Below, piece by piece: positions 48,801 to 60,800 of a stretch of 64,000 nt of DNA. How positions within the stretch are numbered: position 1 is the stretch's first letter; the number at the start of each line of letters is the position of its first letter. The notes under the pieces are model-generated. The model saw only the letters and a program-made list of their open reading frames with translations. It had not been told where the DNA came from and searched no databases. The translations under genes were made by a program, and so were the position numbers. Location: the NCBI GenBank assembly GCA_035610835.1, contig CM069447.1, positions 44,179,893 to 44,243,892 on the forward strand, in the 5' to 3' direction. The DNA comes from Ophiura sarsii (Eukaryota; Echinodermata; Ophiuroidea; Amphilepidida; Ophiuridae).

Positions 48801-51800
48801 CTTCCATTCAAGTTCTCAAGTTCTGCATCCGTCCGCTTCATACAAAATACTTGTCAAGTTTTATACAAAATGGTGCAAAATAGCTCCCTTTGGTAATTTC
48901 TGCTGGGTTTTCAAATTAATAGTCTTCAATTCTGATTTGAAATATATTTGTCAAAATGGAGTAACTGTCTAAGTGGACATTTTCGCCGGACATTTATTTT
49001 CGCACTAGAAGCAGCTACCGCAAAAAAGGTAAAACACACAAATATATTTCTTTTGCGTAGAGGTCTATGTGATAGCGCTGCAAATTGCGGAATTGCACCG
49101 TATCGCGAAAACCGTAAGTCGGAGGATTTTGTTTTTGAAATTTGAGCTTGTTGAGCTAAAGTTACCCTATAGTATAAACCAAATTTGAGCAAATTTGAAG
49201 AGGGTAGGGTTAAATCCATTGGGTGATTTGACATGGAATGACCCCACTATTACAGTAGTAGAGATTTGTATTACTGTGTTTTTGTTACCTCAAGTCTTCG
49301 TTGGACGTCTGCATATTCTCGATAGTCTTATCCTTATCGGCCATCTGTTTCAACGTCTCGGCTCTCTCTTCCTCAAACTGTGCTTTCTCTGACTTGGCCT
49401 GCATTTGAAATACAATTGTTCAGTATACAGTTTTTACGTCAGAAATTAAAATTGTACTTGGTTTTCCCCATGAGAACTACCTGCTGATTGGTTAAAATTG
49501 AGGATGTGTCAAAAATCGTGCTAATCGGAGACATTGTTAGAATGATTCCATTTTTTCAAAAAGTTTAGCATTATACATGATTTATAAGCAAAGTTGTAAT
49601 TGGTGATCAAGATGAGTATATCATGTAATTGACCAATGGGTATTCTTGTATGAAAGACAGGTAGTGCCCAGGTGGTTAAGACCGCCATACTGCACCTGTT
49701 TAGAGCTGTATCCCTGCATGCCTCTAAGGAACAAGACGTATGGTGGGTTTATAGCGCCCTTTTGACCCCTGAAAAATATATACGACGTGTTGAGGCACTG
49801 GTTGTGCTTGACCCTAACTGTTATCATCCCCCCCCCCCCCCTCAGAGGTGATGTGGATCACAATTTTGACAACGATATCATGTTCCTGTTTGCAGGAGAT
49901 TTTTATCACTGTTATGTAAAAACTGTTACATTTAAAATACTGCACATACTACCAAGTTCAATGTATTTCTGGAACTTTGGAATTGATATTACTAACAGGG
50001 CTTGCCAGTGATGGGGGCTACTACACTGATTTCCAGAGTCGTTTAGGTTGATTTTGTAACCAAGGTGATTTAAAGTCTTTTACTAAAACAAACTGACAAT
50101 TGTTGCCTGTTTATTTCAAGCCCTTCTTTCAAGTTCATTCTCATGGCACTTTCTTTACTGAATCAAGGAAAGATGGCAGCTCTGCCACTGGGTGTATTCA
50201 AAGAGTTCTGACATCACACAAACTTGCAGCAAAAGGGAGCACACAACTAAATAGGTCGCGCCACGCTATCGATCAAAGTTGAGTACGACAATTGTTCCTA
50301 TTTGGCGGAAATGATAGAAGAAATTTGTGATTTTTTGGCAGTTTATGATATATTTTTTTATCAATATGTTGTGTTTGAAATGTGTAGTTGATGTTAAGAC
50401 ATTTAAACTGGGTGATTTGAGGAAAATTTTAATTTCGGGGACCGATTTACACACTTTTTTATATCAAAAAAAGTGCGCGGTAATGTTCAGATTATATGTT
50501 GTAGATTACCCTTGCGAGTAAAACATATTGAAATTTTATTGACCCAAACGGAAAACCCATATGACTTATGGCCAATTTGGAACTGATCGCACTATAGTAG
50601 GGCTGGGATTTTCGGGAATTCGTAATCACGGGACTCGTTTCGATTTTTCGGGCGGGACCCGGGATTCCCGAAATTTTCCATCAAAATAATTGAAGAAAAA
50701 AATGAAAAAATGAAAAAATGAAAGAAAAAAAAGCTTACTTAAAAAACACCTTGTCAGCTAAATCGTGATTATTTAATGCAAATATATAGCGGGGATTCAT
50801 TTGAAATAGATTTATTTTCATCAAATCAGTTCATTTTTGGTACTCTTGCGCTCGCTAAAATGTGATATTTCACCGCGTATGACACTTTTCGTAAGCTCGC
50901 GCGGCAAGCCTACATTTAGAAATTACACAATTTCGACAATAGATGGCGCTATAACAATAACAAACTCGATCTCAGACGATCTGTCAATCGCGCAGCGCGG
51001 CCGATAATGAAGAGAAAATCACATTTTGCGAGCATGGGAGTACAAAAAATCAACAGATTTGACTAAATAAATCTATTTCGAATACATCTCCGCTATACAT
51101 TTGCATCAAATAATCATGAATTACCCGACCACATGTTTTTTTAAGTAAGCTTTTTTCTTTTTCTTTTCATTTTCATTTTTTTTTTTTGGATTCGGGAAGG
51201 TGATTCTGGTTCCCGGGACCCGACATTTTCGGGCGGGACTCGATTTCCCGGGACTCTCGCCCAGCCTTACACTATAGTACTTACAGCTTTCTTCTCTGCT
51301 TCTCTAGCTGCCTTGACTGCATTCTGTAGATCAGCTTGTGAGTATCTAAGTACCTGCATTCAATCAAAGGGGATAATTCATTTTATAATTTGTTTTATTT
51401 ATTATAATTGAATTTCTTAATGCCATTAATTAGCTTATAAGTGGGTATCACAGGGCAATGATAGTATTCTTGAAGACTCCTGAAAATTGGACATTAGGCC
51501 AAAACAAAAATTGTTATGGTGTCCTCGACCGCCCGTTCGTCAGATTTAGGGCCGCTCTAATTTTCTTTTCTTTTTTTTTCAGATTTTTTTTTCCTTCAAT
51601 TTTTTTTAACAGTTTAAACGGCATTGCATATTTAACTAAGTGTTTATAACATATATATGCGACTCTTGGTGTGATTTCAACTTCTTGTTGGCTGAACTTT
51701 GAGCTTCCGCTGGTAAAGAAAATTAAAATTTAAAAATCCGCCCGCCCCTTCTCTCTGAGAGCTGTGGAGAACAACATTACTTCTTTGTTTGTTGGCCTTA

Positions 51801-54800
51801 TTGATCCCATAAGGTCAACGTAACATCTTTTGAGACAAAAACCTTTAGAAGGTACCTACCTGATAGTGGGATGGTAACACTGCTAGGAATAGGCTAGAAA
51901 TAATCCCAAGATTTCACACTAATCGAGTTATTCATGTAAGGTTAACATTAACATATTTCTTTTGTGGCCATAACCTTTTATCAGTTGGAAGGCACCTACC
52001 TGATAGTGGTACGGGAACACTGGTTTCAAATTCACTTCTAGAAATATCTCCCAAGATTTAACACTAATCAAGTTATTCATGCAAGGTCAACATAACATAT
52101 TTGTTTAATGGCCATAACCTTTAACCCTTTGGAAGGCACTTACCTGAGCTATGATTATTCCTGCTTCCTGGTGATGATTTCGATAGTTGGATGGGAAAAC
52201 CAGCATTGAGTCAATTATCTACGGTTAACATCAGATATTTCTTTCCTGGCCATATAACCTTTAACCCTTTGGTAGGCACATACCTGTACTATATCTTCCT
52301 GACTATTCCCGCTTCCTGGTGATGGCATCGATAGTTGGATGGGAAAACCAGCATCAGATTCATTGCTGCAAATTGACTGCAGATTAAAGATAAAAACAAA
52401 ATCAAGACAAAGACATGTAAACATATTTTGTTTCATTACATATTTTTTTCCATATTTGTACCAAAAAAAGAGGGTTCAGTAGCAATTAAAATATGTTGTG
52501 AATTAGACACTCATTCCTTATTTCAAGCCCTGCATTCATATACTGTGAATTTTTTGCGCGTGTAAATGTTCGCGCTTCGCACAATTTGCCTATTTTTATA
52601 TTCACGATTTTGAGCTTCCTTACATAGCCCTACATACTAAAGGAATATATTTGCGCATTTTTATTTTCCCGCTTGCTGATCTTAGCGCGAAAACTGCGAA
52701 AATAAATGTAGCGTGAAAATTTCCACTTTTACAGTACCTGTTCTTGGCTGCTTGGAGGGCTAAATGCCAGCAGCTTATCAACGCCTTTAGGTGTGTCTTG
52801 TTGCGTTTCACTTCCCGCTACTGCCGCTGCCAACGCGTCAAGTCCCATGGCTTTTAACCGCCCATCTTCCGGCCTTTGACCTGCGACCTTTGAGGGTGGA
52901 GTTTGCATCTGTAAAAGGTCGGCTTCCGAGCCCTCCATGATGGCGTGATGTTGCAGGTGGCGTGGCAGGCCATTGTGTGGTCCTATAGATGAACAGGATA
53001 AAAAGGAGAGATACCATGCCATCAAATTTCATCGTGTGAGATTATTCAGATATTTTTAAAATACGAATTGATTATTATTGAATATAAATTTGCTGTGTAT
53101 TAAGATGGAGCAGGCCAACAGGGCAACCTTAAATAAACCCTGAACATGGGATAGATGGAGCATAATTATAACTATTTAAGCTTGAACCTAGTACACACAT
53201 ATTATCTAAAGTTTAACTTTTTTACCCATTATGCAAGGTATGTATTTTTTGAAAATCACAAGTTTACCACCAGAACCTGCCAATTAATAAATTATGCTAA
53301 ACTAAGACCAATAACTGAGAAGCTGAGACTTGCTAGTCAACTGCAGGGCTCAAATTAATCGACCCTCAATTTCGGGATGTTTTCACTCCATTCAAAAATA
53401 CATAATTGCCTTGGATAAAGTTGGTGCCCCTTTCAAATTGCCTTAAATTGCATGCCCTCTTAATTTCTTATTTTGAGGCCTGGTCAACTGTGCTATAATC
53501 AAAACAAATAATTGTCGCTCATTTCAAACCATTCCCATGCATACTATGCAACATCGGCGTGACCGCGATAGCGTTGTGAGCCTGTTGTTTTGGAATGCAC
53601 TGCGTCGGAAAAACCTTTGGATGAACGCGAGCGCTCGGATCAACAATTATTTGTTTTGAATATAGGAGAGAAGATGAAGAGGCTTCCCATACTACCGTGA
53701 CAACCCAAACACGGCACTGCACTCAACTGCTCTTCATGGCATCTCACATTGGGAGGTGACAGCATCGCATATTCTAGTGAAGGCATCAACATATCTTGTT
53801 TGCATCCGCGCATTTAAAAAGAATGGTGTCAGATCTTCAAGCAAGTAACATAGCTAATTCCTTTCCAAGTATAGTTTAATACTAAACTAAAGTACTAAGT
53901 GACAATTCCTAAAGTGAACTTGAGATACAAAAACAGCCTGCAATTGGTATAGGGCTGTAACAAATGTATGTACCAACTCACCTACTGCTGGTGATGCTGC
54001 ATTGACTAGTGGGTCGAACTTTACATACAGGGACTGTCTGGCCAATGCCGACTCCTGAAACTGAAATTATTGAATAAAGACATTTAAAAGAGGTTATAAT
54101 ATTGGATTTCAAAACTGAAATGGTATGGTAGTTTGTAATTCCTCCGTAAGTACATACATTTTTAGTAATAAGTCGGTCCTTTGCGTGTTGGAAAGACCAT
54201 CCTGCCCTGGAAACCTTTTAGGGTTATATTTGTTATTGCGAACTGAAAACTGGGAGGACAAATTTTTCTAAATAGTGCGAGGTACATAGTCACTACTACG
54301 ACTAATAGCAACCAGGTCGTGCAGCCTAGAACTTTTGCAGATTATGATTGGTTCCTTTCAGGTCTATAACAGTCCAATCACAAGCATTGTTTTGAAGAAG
54401 AACATTTCCTAGCCGATGAGATTCCACTGAAATCCATTCTGATGGGGAATTTTTTTCTTCTTTCTAAGACATTGTAGCTTATAATCTTTTAATTTTTAAT
54501 AACATGATTCGAATCAAATACTGTGTACATTTTATCACTTTCCACGCAGCTATTGATTTTACCAAATACAAAACAGATTTTTCAGAAACCTCTCCCAAAT
54601 GTCAAGGTGTATCTCAAGGATTACTGTACCAATACTAGGCATGTTTGTATTCAATTCAATGCATTTCTCATGATGATTCCAAATATGGTAATGATATTCA
54701 ATAATGTTGACATTTTTGAAACATTTAGTGAAATTTCGAAATGTCATCTACAGACGCCTAACGCATGGAAAATGTTATGATACTTACGTTGCTATTTCCC

Positions 54801-57800
54801 CCAGCCTTTTCTAGGAAATCGATATCAAAAGCAGACGGGTCAGCAGTGTTGAACACTGTAATAAAAAACAATCAACAAAACCAAAAATTACTCTGCGATA
54901 CCTAAATCATAATCTATCACAATAAATCAGGGCTACCAACAATTGCTTTTACAATCAGGAATATTTTGTACAGCAAACACGGCAGATATTTACAACTTGT
55001 ATGTCAACTGCATTCAACATGATCGGGACAAACTTATTATCATTTTCAGAAAAGTATGCATTGACAGCTATCTGCAAAATGAGTTCAAAATCAGATCTTT
55101 AATTCAAAAAGGTAGTTTCTCGTCGCCCCATTATTTAAGACGGCAGAGTTTTTAAAGATGGCTGACTTTTCAAGAAAGAAAACGTTTTTGGTTTCCCAAG
55201 TTACAGCAATTTAAAAAGATGGTATTTCTAGTTATGGTTGTTTCTTGAATGGGTGACAATCTCTAGACCAGTTCTTAAACTTTCAAACTAGAAACCTTTT
55301 TTTTTAAATTGGCCTAATACAAAATAGAAAAATGTACCTTCCGTTGCGGGCCTGAATTCTTCTTCATCTATACCAACTATTTCCTCCAAGGGACTCGGCT
55401 GTTTCTGCTCGATCCCATCTGTCATTGTCATCGGTATGTCTAGCGGTACCTGTGCAAGTGCGTCCACGTACTCCTCCGTATTTGGTGAGCTATTTCCGCC
55501 GCTGTCAATCACAACTGGTGATGACGACCTCTCAATTGCTAAGTCCGGAACTGCAGGGGATGCATCGCTGACCACCTCTGGGTCGGTGTCGGGTGACGGC
55601 GTTGTGTTCATATCCCCATTGGGTGTGATGTCCACGGGCGACGACTCCGGGGAAGAGTTTGCCTGTGGTGGGGAACTGAAATTGAATAAAAAGGTTATCT
55701 TTTGATTGAACAAACGGGAATGAATGACATTCTTAGTACATGTAGGCGTGTTTTTGTAGTAGACATATATCTGATAAAAGAAGATTTAAAAACTATTCTT
55801 CTACACTCTCGTTTATTTTCCGAAATTTTCAGAGAAACCATTGTCAGCGGGTGGAAAATGATTCGACTCCTTGCTGAAAACATCAACATGCATGGTTGGT
55901 TGCCATAATTTGGCTCCTGGTGTTTTCCATTTTTTGCACAGTAGAGTATAGGACCAGGAGCTATTTTTTGTCAAAAAAGTATAAAGTAGCTCAGACCTCA
56001 TTCATGCATGCTTATTTGGAGGCCTAAAAATGGGGTTAATACGTATCAGCTGCTTCCAATATCCTATCCAACACTGACAAGTAATGATGATTATTACGAT
56101 GATAAGTCACATGAGGGATCATTTATGGGTCAAGTCTTGTGAAATTGCCAATAACATTTGGCAACCGTAACTACCACACAAAGAGTTTTCTCTAAAACTT
56201 TGATAAAACCACATCAGGCAAGGTAACTTGTGTTCAGGCCAGGAAAAAATGGGAAATTGGGAGCTCCTTGCCGGGCAATTTGGGCATTTGGAGGAAAATT
56301 TGGGCATTTGGAGAGAAAGTTTGCTCTTCCTTAAAGAAATACATGTAAGAAATAGTGGGAAATTTTCCATATTGGAGGGAAATTTGGGTAAGCTTGCCGG
56401 GAAATCAACATTTTTTCCGGGCCTGCTTGTGTAAGCTCAAATGTGCGTCTATTTGAGAAAATTGCTGCAGTGTCATGTTATGTTCATGCATGGCTCATCA
56501 AGACAGGTTGCAAAGAATAATTAACATCTGGCAGCTATTACAGAAAGGGTGCTCATGAACTTTTGTATTACTGTACAGGTAGGTGGGAATCATTCTGTAA
56601 TATTGGAGATTGAAAACAAATTTCTGATTTTTTATTTTTTTTGAGGAGTTTTTATGTTTTATTGATGGCTTTACAGAAAGGGGTTTCTTGACCATTCATA
56701 TTACAAACTCAAAACAAAGCACAGGTCAACACACCAGCAACCCCCTACTCACTTTTTTGTTTGCGGCGGCGAGTTGTTCACCAGTGCTGTACTCTTTGGT
56801 GGCGAGTTGGCCACTTTGAAGGTCTTGGGCGGCGAATTGTTCACAGGTGCTGTAGTCTTTGGTGGCGAGTTGGCCACTGTGGAGGTCTTGGGTGGCGAGT
56901 TGTTCACCGGTGCTGTAGTCTTTGGTGGCGAGTTGGCCACTGTGGAGGTCTTGGGCGGCGAATTTGACATCTGTGTTCCACCACCACCAGATCCAAACGG
57001 ATCAGTGATATCATCAAAGTTTATGTTATACCCGGACGATTTTGCTCGCGGTAAGGGCGGCGAATTCTGCATCTTGTTTGAACCCCCAAATGGGTTAGCT
57101 CCCAAGTCCTCATCTTTGAGGTCATATATGTTCTTACCAACCTCTCCCATGGTGACAGGGTCAGTTGGGTCAGCGACCCCAGTGACTGGTTTTGCTTGTG
57201 AAATGGGGTTTTCTTCAGTGGGCTCTTCCTTCTTGGATACTTCCCCCTCAATTTCCAGGAGTGTCTCCTGGTTACTCTCCTGTCCAACCACAGCAGTTGT
57301 GTCAGCGATGCTTGGAACAGCTTCAACTTCCTGTTTGGCTTCCTTGTCTACAGCGGAAGTTCCACCAGCAGGCTGTTCTGGTTTGCGGACCTCCTCCCTT
57401 GGTGGGCTGAATGGGTCATACACAGGTAGCGTTTGACAGCTGTCCGGTTGGGGGTTCTCTGTGACCTTTGCGTCTGTGAAGTCAAATAGGTTGTCGTCTG
57501 GCTGTTTTTCGATGGGAATAGGTGTAACTGGTGTAAGGATCTCCTCGAGTTGTAGTGGTGTCAGTGATGGTGCTGGTTCCCCTACTGTGCTAGTACTGTT
57601 TGGTATAGAGGGGGGAAAGAGATTGATAAAGTTTGTTAACGGAATTTCAATGATTCAAATTATTTCACATGAAGTCTTCTTTAGAATAAAATATATATAT
57701 GGCCATCCTCTCACTTGGATGGACACCATGATCCCTTGATCTTTAAATATTACAAGCTGATAAGGTAAATTGTTGTTGTTTGCAGAGCTGCGTCTTGATG

Positions 57801-60800
57801 CATGAGCAACTACTAATATGCAAGCATGCACGTGACGATATCACGATTGAACCAATCAGGACGAGCGGTCATTTTTAAAATCGCCTGGTACGCACTTCTG
57901 AGTTTACAGCTTACGCATACACAAACAAGCATGCATTGTTGGAATTACGTCCATACTATTATGACGCTGACTATACAAGGCAAAAAATCTCCGTATAATG
58001 TCATCCTGAAGATGAAGTAACAGAATAACCCGGGGCAATTTTCAATGCCAAAGTTGCTCCTGGTGACGCAATATAAAAACCAGGAGCATTTCGAGGTTTA
58101 GCGGGGGGGGGGGGGGGGGTTTAGCGGGGGGGGGGGGGGGGTAAGTTTGCTCCCTGTCCCTGCTTATTTCAAGCCCCGACTCTCTGGCCAGTAAAATAGT
58201 TAATGCCCCTTCCCATCTCAGTCGAAAGGATACAACATATTGCTGATCATTTCATCCAATTACTCCCCAAGACCAGTAAGGATCCTTCATTAACCCTAAG
58301 GCCTAACAGCCCAGTGTATACTACAAAACACTATTTCCAAGCCCATCTCATCTCCACACACAAGTGTGGACGGTTTTTGATGATGTAATCAACCGAGCCT
58401 ATATAGTGAGCGCTGTATTTTGCACGAATAAGTAGCTGAGAGCAGTTGCTTGCCTATGCCAGATGGAATTTTTGGTCACAAGGGTCCCCGGTTCGATCCC
58501 TGGTCAGGGAGCAGGGGTAGCATTAAGGCCCAAAAGTTGGGGGTGGAAAATATATTTTGCCATAGCGACCATTGGCTACATGTCCAAAAGTTGGGGATCA
58601 TTCACTCACAATTGGGGGTTAATACTACCCCTGTCAGGGAGGTGTGGTTTATTTGTTGATTTCTCTGTCCCAAATTTTCGTTAGGGGGTTAGAGTTATGG
58701 GACTCCCAAGCCACAGTGACATAGTCGGTCAATCCTCCCACAAGACCCACTACTACACATCCCTTGCTTTTTAAATAGTAGACCTATATTACAAACTCAC
58801 CATGCAGATGAGATGTTGTCAACTATTTCCTCCAGGAGCTCCCTAGCCAGTATGACACAGTCGTCGTGATCCTGTTTAGTAACCACTGATGTGCGTTCCG
58901 TCCACCGTTCCTGATTGTCTAGCTCCCTCAGTGCTGTCCAAGCAGATGGGCTGAATGACTTGACCGCCTTTGGGGTCCGCGCTGGGGTCATAAAAGTTAC
59001 CTAATATGGAATACAAAATAATAGTCTCCATTAGTTCATTTCATTTAGGATTAGGAGTACACAGCAAAGGTTTATTATTTCTTTTATCTTTGTGATTTAT
59101 TTCTAAAAATTATGGATACAGACGAGTGGTACAGTTCATTTTTTAATTCGGAAGCAGGGCCAGAAAAAAAATGCAAATTTCACGGGAATGGAACTTTGAC
59201 AATTTCACGGGAATGGAACTTTGACAATTTCACGGGAATGGAACTTTGACAATTTCCCTTAAATAAATTTGACTGTAGTATTTGCTGTTTGTGGCCAAAA
59301 TAGTTCACCTCGGGTGACAAGAAGACTAACATTTTCGTTGAATGAGGTGACCCACTGTTATTGTTGAGTAAGAAAATGAACAAATGTATTAAAATGAGTG
59401 GGATTATCCTTCTCAAAGAAGAAATGTGTTAATTTTCTAAATCGACATTTAGAACCATCAGGTAGTTTCAAAACAAAACAATTGTTAGAATGTTAATACT
59501 AATAGAGTTGTATAAAACTAAAACTTAGATTAGAAATATCAAATTACATGCACTGCAAAAAAAATATGCAGACTATATGTATGCGTTTTACCAGAAAACA
59601 TTTATTAGAACTAACAATTGGTCTATTCAAAATCAACAGATCTCTTGTTGTAAGGGCTGGAGTAATCCATTCTTGCAAAAAGTTAAATGATTTCTCATCA
59701 GAAATCAAATGCAGTGAGCTTTGTGATTAAACTCCAAACTTTGTTCCTCTAGGTGTACTTTATAAGCTCCTTCACACTGTGTCAAATCCTTTCGGAAGTC
59801 CAAGAAAGCCATACATGTAGGTTTACCATCATCACAGCTACATGCCACTACATTTTTCAAGGTAAAAGGGATACATCTGGCTTTCTTGGGACTTCCGAAA
59901 GGCATTTGACACAGTATGGAGGAGCCTAAAAAGTACACCCAATAGACTATAACTGTACACGCTGTCCAAAACTACACATTCATAATAAAAAGTGTAGTGT
60001 AATGTTGTCGTGCTGTAAAGCTGTTAGGAAAAAAGAGAGCACTGTTAGTGTTAATTCACTTCACTACAAAATATGGACAGCTCTGGTGTTTTTATAACAT
60101 GTAGCTGATCAATCATAATTAGATTGGTTGTTAAATTAATCCACAAAGTCAACACTTTTCAATTTTATTCATACAGCTCCACCTTTTTCTGTTATTGGGC
60201 AAGTATCTAAAATTAAGTCCGATATTACAACATGCTAGGATTATGATACAAATTTAATACAGGGACGGACTCTTCCATTATTAGCTGATGAGATAGATTA
60301 GTTGGAATAAACTCCATTTCATAGATGCTGGCAACTGGTCATGCTTCACGTCACACAAATCTCTAGTTCACTTCAAGGTTTGTAAATTGTAGATCCTAGC
60401 TCATTTAGCTGGCGAGTATTAAATCTGCCGTTACATGACATGCTTACAATTGCTAGTGAACACACCATACAGATTTTGATCACACGCTACCTCCATGCAG
60501 GTGTGTACCTTGTCACCAGTTGTGCCACCTGGCGGTAGGTCTTGAGGGATGCCACCTGTCTCAATTCCTTGGGATGAATTGGATGAACCTCTGGTGTCAT
60601 CCGCTCCGCTATACTGCAAGCTTTCGCCAAGATTTTTTAGAACCTGTTCCACATCTTTGCCAATTTCCTCTGGGAAACTCTCCATATCTTCAGGATCATT
60701 GTGGCTAATGCTTGGTGGGTCGCTTGAGGGCACCACAAGGTTATCACATGGTTGACATGTGGGTATCTCATCATAACCACATGGCTCACACACCGGAATC

